From assembly GCA_003134755.1 (NCBI GenBank), contig PLCK01000301.1, positions 35,177 to 48,433 on the forward strand: 13,257 nucleotides of DNA, read 5' to 3'. Made by a program: the position numbers and the translations under genes. A model generated the notes under the pieces. It was given only the letters and a program-made list of their open reading frames with translations. It ran no database searches and was not told where the DNA came from. Source of the stretch: Actinomycetota bacterium (lineage in GTDB: Bacteria > Actinomycetota > Actinomycetes > Acidothermales > Acidothermaceae). Positions 6,964 to 13,257 of this stretch are shown piece after piece (position 1 is the stretch's first letter; each line of letters opens with the position of its first letter).

Positions 6964-7239
6964 ATGACGTTCTTGGACAAGGCCAAGATTGCCGCCGAGA
7001 AGGCGGCCGCCCGTGCGCAGCAGGGAGTGCAGCAGGGCCAGGCAAAGATTGACGCGATCCAGACGAAGCGGCGGGCAGATGCCCTGCTTCGCGAGCTGGG
7101 TGCGGCCTACTACGCCGAGCAACGTCGGGGCGCGGATAACGCTGCCGTTGAGGCGGCACTGCAGGCCCTCGACGCGCATGCGGCCGAGCACGGCGAAGTT
7201 GACACCACGGCCGATCCGGGAAGTGGTGACGCAGGTTAG
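6964..7239 (+). CDS. Small helical, alanine-rich protein
   Basis: This 91-aa protein is almost entirely helical by composition. DKAKIAAEKAAARAQQG at 5-21 is followed by a Gln/Lys-rich stretch to about residue 37, both with heptad-like charge patterns. RRADALLRELGAAYYAEQRRG comes next, and an acidic flexible tail rich in D, T and G ends it. It resembles small actinobacterial proteins annotated only as hypothetical; I do not know a function. GAGGAG at 6953-6958 lies 5 nt before the ATG at 6964, which settles the start over an in-frame GTG at 6958. No membrane span or signal peptide is present, so it is probably cytosolic and may be a coiled-coil oligomer. Confidence 0.75.
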   Translation: MTFLDKAKIAAEKAAARAQQGVQQGQAKIDAIQTKRRADALLRELGAAYYAEQRRGADNAAVEAALQALDAHAAEHGEVDTTADPGSGDAG

Positions 7240-7317
7240 AAAACCTCCCTGTTGGGCACATCTGCGATCACTCGGCACGCGGGCTCGTTGGTTGCCGTTC
7301 TACGAGGAGGGTGGTCT

Positions 7318-7488
7318 ATGGAGCAGTCGCATCACGACGTCGGCGCGATGATCCAGCTGTCCGCCGAGCAATGCCGGAGCGCGGCGCTCGCCGTCTGCGG
7401 GGCAGCTCGCGACCAGGCCGATGCGGAGTTGCTGCTGGACGCGCTCGGGCTGCGGCGCATGCTGGTCGCCATGGCGGTTCCTGCCTGA
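7318..7488 (+). CDS. Small hypothetical protein, 56 aa
   Basis: This 56-aa frame has a strong GAGGAGG (7304-7310) 7 nt before its ATG. The protein has a Cys pair at residues 21 and 29 inside a helical stretch and ends with a Leu-rich segment, DAELLLDALGLRRMLVAMAVPA. That ending looks like a short amphipathic helix rather than a full membrane span. I recognise no family. It follows the helical protein by 78 bp and converges on the antiporter gene with a 33-bp gap. The ribosome binding site and codon bias are the main evidence that it is real. Confidence 0.6.
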   Translation: MEQSHHDVGAMIQLSAEQCRSAALAVCGAARDQADAELLLDALGLRRMLVAMAVPA

Positions 7489-7521
7489 TCACAGTCGCCG
7501 TCGGCGCCCTTGCTCTCGCGG

Positions 7522-8985
7522 TCAGCTGCCACTTTCCGGGCGCCGGGTCCGCGGGGACGGCTGCACCCTGACGTTCGACTGCACTATCGGTTTCGTCGCA
7601 GGGTTGGGCGTCGGCGGGCGTGGCTCGCGGGGGCTGCGCTTCGGCCCTGGGGTGGGTCGAGTCGCCGGGCCGCTCGTGGGCGGCCCTACTGGCAGCTCCA
7701 TCGCAGCTTGCTCTGCTGCCGGTTCCGCTTGTCTGGCTGTTGCGCGTCGACCGCGCGAGGGCGTGGTCGGCGTCGTCGGTTCGTCGGAGTGCAGCGGTGC
7801 CGGATCGCGGGGTCGAGGTGGCAGCGTGATCGTCACATCCGGCGTGGGTGCCGTGCCATCGCGGCCCGATCGGCCGGCGGCCGCACCGGACACCGAGGCG
7901 GCCGCGAGACTCAGAACGGCGGCGCCGAGGATCGCTCCGCCCTCGCCGGGTGCCAGCAGCAGGGTGCGAGTTCCGAGCGCGACGGCGGCTACCGGCACCC
8001 CCAGCTGCGCCCCCGCGAGAATCGCGAGCGGCATTGGCTGACCGAACAGTCGCGCGAGGGCGTGAATCGCGAGCGTTGCGGCCGCGAGGCCGACGGTGAG
8101 CGCCAGCAGCCGCGGGTGGTGGGCGAGAGCTCGCAGGTCGAGTGATGATCCGAGCCAGACCAGAAAGACCGGACCGAGAAATCCCTCCGTCACGGCGAAG
8201 AGCTGCGACGCGAGCCGGCGGGGCGTGCCGAGGGCTGCGAGCACGAGTCCGGAGGCGAAGCCCGCGAGCATCACGGACACGTGGACGTTGACCGCTAGGC
8301 CGGCAAGTCCGAAGAGTGCGGCCAGGCTCAGCCGCATCTCTACACCGAACGTCCGGCGAACACTGGCGGCGTGCAATTTGGCGATCAAGTCGCGTTCGGT
8401 GAGCTCGCGCAACACGATGAACATCAGGCCTGCGACGGCGAGCACGATGACGGTGCCGACTGCAGCCCGTGCGGCCCGCGACGGTTCGGCCGCGAGCGGC
8501 AACGCAACGATGCATGCGGTGTCGGCGATCGCGACCTGCGCCATGAGCGTCAGAACCCGGTCACCCGACAGCCCTTCGTCGGAGATGATCGGCATCACGA
8601 CAGCCGCCGAGCTCGACGCGAGGAGCACGGCGTACAGCGCAGTGTGATGGGTATGCGCCATTGCCGACAGTGCCGCCGCGACCGGAACGGCGACGACGCC
8701 CGTCACGGCCGCTAGCAAGAGGCCGCGGCCGAACGCCTTCCGCAGGGCTGGATTGCCCAGCGGCACATGGGAGCCGGCGATCAACATCACTAGGGCGAAG
8801 CCGGCTTGAGCCATGAACGTCAAGGTCGGATCGCCGGGGTGCACCCACCGCAGGCCCGTGTTGCCGAGGAGCACGCCGATGGCAAGCTCGCCGATGACGA
8901 CCGGAACCCGAGCACGGCGCGGCGTGGCCAGCAGTGGCCCGAACAGGCTCGCGGCCATGATGCCGGCCAAGCCCAGCAGTGTCAT
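7522..8985 (-). CDS. Cation/proton antiporter, CPA2 (KefB/NapA-like) family
   Basis: This 487-aa integral membrane protein has around a dozen hydrophobic segments between residues 3 and 370. Its pattern is that of monovalent cation:proton antiporters of the CPA2 superfamily: VIGELAIGVLLGNTGLRW (30-47), AQAGFALVMLIAGSHV (59-74), SSSAAVVMPIISDEGL (124-139) and AQVAIADTACIVALPL (149-164), with Asp155 in the expected ion-binding helix. It would exchange Na+ or K+ for H+ across the cytoplasmic membrane, helping pH or salt balance; the ion cannot be read from sequence. There is no RCK/TrkA-N domain. Instead about 110 C-terminal residues (375-487) are Pro, Arg, Thr and Glu rich and probably disordered. 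ATG at 8985 is preferred because the membrane region starts there. GAGGAG is 13 nt upstream, rather far; earlier in-frame codons encode an Arg-rich stretch unlike the family. Confidence 0.85.
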   Translation of the reverse strand: MTLLGLAGIMAASLFGPLLATPRRARVPVVIGELAIGVLLGNTGLRWVHPGDPTLTFMAQAGFALVMLIAGSHVPLGNPALRKAFGRGLLLAAVTGVVAVPVAAALSAMAHTHHTALYAVLLASSSAAVVMPIISDEGLSGDRVLTLMAQVAIADTACIVALPLAAEPSRAARAAVGTVIVLAVAGLMFIVLRELTERDLIAKLHAASVRRTFGVEMRLSLAALFGLAGLAVNVHVSVMLAGFASGLVLAALGTPRRLASQLFAVTEGFLGPVFLVWLGSSLDLRALAHHPRLLALTVGLAAATLAIHALARLFGQPMPLAILAGAQLGVPVAAVALGTRTLLLAPGEGGAILGAAVLSLAAASVSGAAAGRSGRDGTAPTPDVTITLPPRPRDPAPLHSDEPTTPTTPSRGRRATARQAEPAAEQAAMELPVGPPTSGPATRPTPGPKRSPREPRPPTPNPATKPIVQSNVRVQPSPRTRRPESGS

Positions 8986-9131
8986 AGCGGCTACGCAGCT
9001 CCTCAGTGTTGCCCGTGCACCTCGCCGAACGATGCCAGATCCGAAGCTTCTTCGCAGCCGATGTCCCGCGTTCGGACGGCCGTGCGGCCGCCGCGTTGGA
9101 ACTGCGGACGGGATGAGGGGAGACTTGTCGG

Positions 9132-9476
9132 ATGCCCGACGACTCAACGACGCAAGCCATCGACACCGCGGCCCGCATGCTGCGCAATGATCTCGAGCGC
9201 ACTTGCGGAGCGTCGCCGGCGGCTGCTGTCGCGCTTGAGACCGCCCTGGCCGGCAGGCGAGCGTGGGTCGATGCGTGGCCCGAGGGCGCCGAACACGTGC
9301 CAGGACTCGTCGCTCAAGACGTGCAGGAAATCATTCATGCCAGCGTCGATGACCGCTGGCCGATGTGTCCCGAACACCTTGACCACCCGTTGTTCATCGA
9401 GCCCGATCTCGGTCCCGATGCGTTCTGGGTATGCGACCGCAGCGGGCTGCCGGTTGCACCGGTCGGCGGTCTCTGA
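9132..9476 (+). CDS. Hypothetical protein with possible CxxHxxH...C metal site
   Basis: This 114-aa protein has a helical N-terminal half (to about residue 72) and a compact end with RWPMCPEHLDHPLF (75-88) and FWVCDRSG (98-105). Cys79, His82, His85 and Cys101 could form a zinc knuckle, although this is inferred from spacing only. My impression is that other actinobacterial small proteins share the CPEH...W.C layout, but I know no function. An AGGGGAG upstream (about 9115-9121) supports the ATG at 9132. It is divergent from the antiporter with 146 bp between starts, and the perfect hairpin at 9523 lies 46 bp after its stop. Confidence 0.75.
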   Translation: MPDDSTTQAIDTAARMLRNDLERTCGASPAAAVALETALAGRRAWVDAWPEGAEHVPGLVAQDVQEIIHASVDDRWPMCPEHLDHPLFIEPDLGPDAFWVCDRSGLPVAPVGGL

Positions 9477-9491
9477 ACTCGCGAGCCGACT

Positions 9492-9520
9492 TGGTCCCGG
9501 CACATCGTGGTCCCGGCACA
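9492..9520. repeat. Short tandem direct repeat TGGTCCCGGCACA x2
   Basis: A 13-bp unit occurs at 9492-9504 and 9508-9520, separated by 3 bp (period 16). It sits between the 9132 gene's stop and the terminator hairpin. It is outside coding sequence and may be a slippage product; no function is apparent. Confidence 0.6.
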
Positions 9521-9522
9521 AC

Positions 9523-9554
9523 AGTGGCCGGCCTTCCGTCGAAGGCCGGCCACT
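9523..9554. terminator. Bidirectional hairpin terminator between convergent genes
   Basis: The arms AGTGGCCGGCCTTC (9523-9536) and GAAGGCCGGCCACT (9541-9554) pair perfectly over 14 bp around the 4-nt loop CGTC. It lies 46 bp after the + strand 9132 gene and 19 bp after the - strand yceI stop, so it can end both transcripts. There is no long T-run on either side, as is common for actinomycete terminators. Confidence 0.85.
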
Positions 9555-9573
9555 CTTGTGCGCGAGCTCGGGA

Positions 9574-10137
9574 TTACTGGGGCTTGAGGACGGCCTCGAT
9601 CTCGAGGTGAATCGAGACCTTGTCGGCTACGACCGCGCCACCGGTTTCGATGGCGGCGTTGAAGTTCACACCGAAATCGCGGCGGTTGATGTCAGCGGTG
9701 GCGGTGAAGCCGGCGCGAGTGCCGCCGTAGGCGTCGGGGCCGAAGCCGTTCACCTCGAGCCGAAGCGGAACCTGCCTGGTCACGCCCTTGAGCGTCAGTT
9801 CGCCGTCGAGGATCAGGTCGTCGCCGTCGTAGCGGACACCCTTGGAGGTGTAGGTCATGGTGGGGTACTTCTCGACCTCGAAGAAGTCGGCGCTGCGGAT
9901 GTGCGCGTCACGCTGGTCGTTGTTGGTGTCGATCGACGCCAGGTCGATCGAGGCGTTGACCCCCGACTCGAGCGGGTTCTCGCCGGTCACGATCTGACCC
10001 TCGAAGCGCGCGAACCGGCCGCGGACCTTGCTGACCATCATGTGGCGGACCGTGAAGCCCACGTCGGAGTGGACGGGGTCGATGTCCCAGGTGCCCGCCA
10101 GGTAGCCAGGGATCGTCTGTTGGACCGTAGCGGTCAT
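9574..10137 (-). CDS. YceI-family lipocalin-like protein
   Basis: This 187-aa protein follows the YceI pattern closely: GTWDIDPVHSDVGFTVRHMM (15-34), VRGRFARFEG (38-47), ASIDTNNDQRDAHIRSADFF (67-86), YPTMTYTSKGV (91-101), DGELTLKGVTRQV (111-123) and INRRDFGVNFN (150-160). Family members form an eight-strand lipocalin-like barrel that binds polyisoprenoid-type lipids. Their physiological role is unsettled, with links to stress and isoprenoid quinone handling. There is no signal peptide, so this one is predicted cytoplasmic, as in many actinobacteria. ATG at 10137 is chosen over a TTG at 10146 because AAGG (10150-10147 on the minus strand) is 9 nt upstream. It is divergent from a MarR-family gene and shares two operator copies with it, so that regulator very likely controls it. 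Family assignment is firm. Confidence 0.93.
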   Translation of the reverse strand: MTATVQQTIPGYLAGTWDIDPVHSDVGFTVRHMMVSKVRGRFARFEGQIVTGENPLESGVNASIDLASIDTNNDQRDAHIRSADFFEVEKYPTMTYTSKGVRYDGDDLILDGELTLKGVTRQVPLRLEVNGFGPDAYGGTRAGFTATADINRRDFGVNFNAAIETGGAVVADKVSIHLEIEAVLKPQ

Positions 10138-10153
10138 CTTTGTCAACCTTTCA

Positions 10154-10170
10154 ATAGTTGAAGCCTCAAC
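10154..10170 (+). promoter_or_regulatory. MarR-type operator, copy 1
   Basis: ATAGTTGAAGCCTCAAC contains the imperfect palindrome GTTGAAGCCTCAAC (12 of 14 positions symmetric). It covers the proposed -35 of the marR promoter and the first transcribed bases of yceI. It matches copy 2, read on the other strand, at 15 of 17 positions. The size and symmetry suit a winged-helix dimer of the MarR type. Confidence 0.75.
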
Positions 10171-10186
10171 GGAAGTACCATAGCAC
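10158..10186 (+). promoter_or_regulatory. marR promoter
   Basis: TTGAAG (10158-10163) and TAGCAC (10181-10186) are 17 bp apart on the plus strand. The -10 is weaker than that of yceI and overlaps it by two bases, so the two promoters face each other. The -35 is inside operator copy 1, which predicts autorepression. Confidence 0.45.
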
Positions 10187-10205
10187 CAAACGGTTGAGAC
10201 CTCAA
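10177..10205 (-). promoter_or_regulatory. yceI promoter
   Basis: On the minus strand, TTGAGG (10205-10200) and TATGGT (10182-10177) are separated by exactly 17 bp, a good match to a housekeeping sigma-70-type promoter. Transcription would begin near 10170, giving a leader of about 33 nt with the AAGG ribosome binding site. The -35 is inside operator copy 2. Confidence 0.6.
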
Positions 10206-10209
10206 CTAT
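10193..10209 (-). promoter_or_regulatory. MarR-type operator, copy 2 (inverted)
   Basis: On the minus strand this reads ATAGTTGAGGTCTCAAC, an inverted near-copy of the site at 10154-10170. Its core palindrome GTTGAGACCTCAAC (plus strand) is symmetric at 12 of 14 positions. It covers the -35 of the yceI promoter and the likely start region of the marR transcript. The two core centres are 36 bp apart. Confidence 0.75.
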
Positions 10210-10238
10210 CTTCCGGAATCTTCGCTACCATCATCGAT

Positions 10239-10793
10239 GTGCCTGACACCTTGCCCACGCCGAAGCCGCTCGCCGACCCCGCAAGAGACGCCGTGGCCGA
10301 GCCGCCGCGCTGGCTAGACGCCGAGGAGCAGGCGGTCTGGCGGTCGTTCATCAGCGCGACCCAGATGCTGCTCGAGCGCCTCGACCAGGAATTGATGCGC
10401 GACAGTGGCATCGGACACGGCTACTACGAGGTCCTGGTTCGGCTGTCGGAGGTCCCCGAACGGCGGATGCGGATGAGCGAGCTCGCCGACCGGTCGCTGT
10501 CATCGCGCAGCAGGTTGTCGCACGCGGTCGCGCGGCTGGAGGAACAGGGTTGGGTCCGCCGCGAGACCTGCCCGACCGACCGCCGTGGGCAGCTCGCGGT
10601 CTTGACGGACGCCGGGTTCGCCGCTCTCGAGGCGGCCGCGCCCGGCCATGTCGAGGGTGTCCGCACTCACCTGTTCGACTCGCTGACGCCCGAGCAGGTC
10701 GGGCAGCTCGGTCAAATCTCAAAGGCCGTCGTCGACGGCCTGCGCACCGTTTGTCGGGAGGTCGAGCGCGCCCGGGATGCGGCCGAGCACTGA
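10239..10793 (+). CDS. MarR-family transcriptional regulator
   Basis: This 184-aa protein has the MarR winged helix-turn-helix layout. A first dimerisation helix (about 28-55) is followed by GYYEVLVRLSEVPERRMRMSELAD (61-84). The recognition region is RSRLSHAVARLEEQGWVRRE (90-109), with a wing containing TDRRGQLAVLTDAGFAAL (113-130) and C-terminal helices that close the dimer. Such proteins usually repress nearby genes and release DNA on binding a small phenolic or lipophilic ligand or on oxidation. One Cys (Cys111) lies just before the wing. The GTG at 10239 is the best start in frame; its ribosome binding site is weak, and an earlier TTG lies inside the operator. It is divergent from yceI, and the two palindromes between them predict control of both genes. 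The sequence does not show the ligand. Its stop overlaps an ATG at 10793. Confidence 0.9.
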   Translation: MPDTLPTPKPLADPARDAVAEPPRWLDAEEQAVWRSFISATQMLLERLDQELMRDSGIGHGYYEVLVRLSEVPERRMRMSELADRSLSSRSRLSHAVARLEEQGWVRRETCPTDRRGQLAVLTDAGFAALEAAAPGHVEGVRTHLFDSLTPEQVGQLGQISKAVVDGLRTVCREVERARDAAEH

Positions 10794-10840
10794 TGCGGCC
10801 GGCGATGCACCCGCGCGCGCCTGGTGTGCGTCCTCACTAC

Positions 10841-11463
10841 ATGACATCCTCCACGCCACATCGCCGGACGACGAGGGCTGCCCTCGGCTGGCTGGCCGGC
10901 CTCCTTGTGCTTGCAGGCTGTTCAAGCTCCAAGGGGTCGCGGAGCCCGTCAGCTACCGCCGACCAGAGCTCTGCTCCCGGAATCGCCGCGTCCTCGACAG
11001 CCTCTGGTCCGTCCTCTGCTCCGGTCTCTCCGGCCAGCGCGGACGCCTCGCCAGCGACCAGCTCGCAACCAGTACAGCCGGTGCCGACGACCGCGTCGGG
11101 TTCGCCGGCCGCCACCTCGGCGAGCTTGGCCGGGTTCCAGCCGGCGTCCGTCACGTTCGTGTCGCCGAGCGCTGGATTCGTGCTCGGCACGCAGGCTTGT
11201 GCGACGGGCTCCTGCACGACGTTGGGGGCCACCGCTGACGCCGGCCGAACCTGGGTGAAGGCCGGCGTACTTCCACCGGCGTTGACCGGCGACGCTCAGG
11301 GCGTACGGAAGGTGCGGTTCGCGACGGCGTCCGACGGCTGGGCTTTCGGCCCCCAGCTGTGGTCGACCCACGATGGCGGCCGGTCGTGGCGGCAAGTACC
11401 TGAGCCCGGTCCGGTCTCCGACGTCGAGGCGTCTGGTGGCGTTGCGTACGCGATCGTCGCCAT
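10841..11463 (+). CDS. Asp-box (Ycf48/BNR-like) lipoprotein, 3' end lost at a junction
   Basis: The ATG at 10841 starts a classic lipoprotein signal: Arg-rich n-region, hydrophobic GWLAGLLVLAG and the lipobox LAGC with Cys27. The mature protein should be lipid-anchored on the outer face of the membrane. Residues 28-98 are a Ser/Pro/Ala/Thr-rich linker. From about 99 a beta-propeller-like part begins, with two Asp-box motifs, TADAGRTW (131-138) and STHDGGRSW (175-183), and a probable disulfide pair Cys120/Cys125. Such Ycf48/BNR-like proteins usually run 350-450 residues with several repeats. Here recognisable sequence stops near residue 205 (about 11,455), and the frame continues as unrelated transporter sequence to a stop at 11728. 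In-frame ATGs at 10793 (overlapping the marR stop) and 10805 are possible starts, but 10841 gives the best signal peptide. The end coordinate marks the approximate junction, not a stop. Confidence 0.75.
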
Positions 11464-11700
11464 CGCCGCCGGATCGTTCATGCGGAATCCGCCCGAAGAT
11501 TGGGCGCCCGAGGGATGGACTCCGAGCGCCACGCAACTCTCGCAGCGAACCGACCGCGATTACACGCTAGCGCAATCCTTAAAAACAGGGCAATGGTGGG
11601 CGATCTGCGCCCTGATGTCGATCAACACGATGGCGGGCCTGTCGATTGTCTCTCAGGCTTCTCCCATTTTTCAGGAGATGGGCAAGGCCAGCGCGGCGGC
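11464..11700 (+). pseudogene. Internal fragment of an OFA-family MFS transporter (foreign sequence)
   Basis: About 80 codons read in frame with the lipoprotein match, by pattern, the cytoplasmic loop and seventh membrane helix of oxalate/formate antiporter-family MFS proteins. The segments are GSFMRNPPEDWAPEGWTPS, RDYTLAQSLKTGQWW and INTMAGLSIVSQASPIFQEMGKASAAAAA. Neither the start nor the end of such a transporter is present; a complete one has around 400-500 residues. Codon use differs from the flanks: TTA, AAA, ACA, ATT, TTT and TCT appear within a short stretch where the neighbours use mostly C- or G-ending codons. It has no promoter or start of its own and is most likely a piece of another genome joined at both ends. 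Boundaries are uncertain by 10-20 bp. Confidence 0.7.
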
Positions 11701-11707
11701 CGCTGCC
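11686..11707. other. Probable second misjoin with shared short homology
   Basis: These 22 bp read naturally both as the end of the transporter fragment (MGKASAAAAA on the plus strand) and as the membrane helix of the reverse-strand gene (GAAAAALA on the minus strand). Such overlap at a breakpoint fits an assembly misjoin at a short shared k-mer or a template-switch chimera. A NotI-type octamer, GCGGCCGC, lies at 11696-11703, probably by chance. Confidence 0.5.
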
Positions 11708-11838
11708 CCGCCGCCCACGGCTGCGTAGGCCGCGAGGATGACGAGCACCGGACGCCGTCTTCCCAGCGCGCCCGGCCCGTCTGCACCGAGCCGCTGCGCC
11801 TGGGCCCCGAGCGCGTGCGCGTCCCTGGTCGCGGCCAT
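11700..11838 (-). CDS. N-terminal fragment of a membrane protein (3' end lost at a junction)
   Basis: On the reverse strand the ATG at 11838 begins about 46 codons. A hydrophilic leader, MAATRDAHALGAQAQRLG, is followed by GRRRPVLVILAAYAAVGGGAAAAALAL, a clear first membrane helix with a positive-inside start. The frame then runs into the antisense of the transporter fragment and stops at 11671, so the true gene is cut. The fragment is too short to assign a family. It is divergent from the response regulator gene, with 169 bp between starts, and shares its GC-rich style, so both probably come from the same source genome. An upstream in-frame ATG at 11853 is possible. Confidence 0.4.
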
Positions 11839-12007
11839 CGGCTGTGGGAACACTCACACGCGCCCGCGCCCCGCGCAAGACCTCGGGCGCTTGCCTCACC
11901 TCTTCCGTGAACCTGAAGGGTGACCTCTGACGTGCGCGGATCTGTTAGACTTGCGGTTCTCCGCCGCGGTCTCTCCAGTGACGACGTCACCTGCTCTCGT
12001 CAGCCTC

Positions 12008-13257
<1,250 letters not shown>

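Noticed and set aside
9492..9520. Two-copy direct repeat as a CRISPR or integration site
   Set aside because: There are only two 13-bp copies with a 3-bp gap and no associated genes; a slippage duplication is adequate.
11696..11703. NotI site GCGGCCGC as evidence of a cloning junction
   Set aside because: Such octamers are common by chance in GC-rich Ala codon runs, and no vector sequence is visible.
11464..11707. Integration by a mobile element explaining the foreign segment
   Set aside because: I see no transposase, integrase, terminal inverted repeats or target duplications around either junction.
10841..11728. A genuine lipoprotein-transporter fusion protein
   Set aside because: Only a mid-section of the transporter is present, codon use changes at the join, and a second break follows within 250 bp. 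An artefact is simpler.
11978..11990. Palindrome GTGAC-GAC-GTCAC upstream of the response regulator as an operator
   Set aside because: The arms are only 5 bp and it occurs once; an in-frame GTG start overlaps it. There is too little to support a regulatory call.

Overview
Most of this window (1 to about 11,460) reads as a chromosome segment of a high-GC actinomycete. GC is high with strong G/C preference at third codon positions, start codons include GTG, Shine-Dalgarno sites are clear, and several small proteins are of types common in Actinobacteria. I cannot name the genus. The right end does not belong to that genome: the sequence appears to switch source twice, at about 11,450-11,470 and about 11,686-11,707. 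It ends in what looks like a different high-GC lineage, possibly deltaproteobacterial (myxobacterial), which is a guess from style only.

Region 1 (1-1,002) is the 3' end of a large gene of unknown function. Region 2 (1,019-5,961) is a xylan/xylose module. It holds a GH10 xylanase without a signal peptide, xylose isomerase (xylA), xylulokinase (xylB) and a small DUF1579-like protein coupled to xylB. Together they could cut imported xylo-oligosaccharides in the cytoplasm and convert xylose through xylulose to xylulose 5-phosphate for the pentose phosphate pathway. No transporter or xylose regulator is in the window. A 5'-truncated SpoIIE/RsbU-type phosphatase lies antisense between the xylanase and xylA, and xylA changes codon style along its length. 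Both suggest past rearrangement here.

Region 3 (6,098-7,488) is a run of small proteins: a 74-aa protein, a Cys/His-rich likely zinc protein, a one-TM peptide, a helical protein and a 56-aa protein. Region 4 (7,522-9,476) has a CPA2-type cation/proton antiporter with a proline-rich tail, and a divergent 114-aa protein with a possible zinc site. Region 5 (9,523-10,793) is a well-defined regulatory unit. A YceI-family protein and a MarR-family regulator are divergent, with two near-identical inverted operators placed symmetrically over face-to-face promoters, and a perfect 14-bp hairpin terminator follows yceI.

Region 6 (10,841-13,257) starts with a lipoprotein carrying two Asp-box motifs. It loses its 3' end and runs in frame into about 80 codons that match the middle of an OFA-family MFS transporter and have lower-GC codon use. 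That fragment runs into the truncated 5' end of a reverse-strand membrane protein, divergent from a response regulator-GAF-HD-GYP protein cut by the window end. The simplest reading is a chimeric contig with two misjoins, so this end should not be interpreted biologically until checked. I found no convincing new system. The most rewarding real biology is the MarR/YceI operator architecture and the odd history of xylA.
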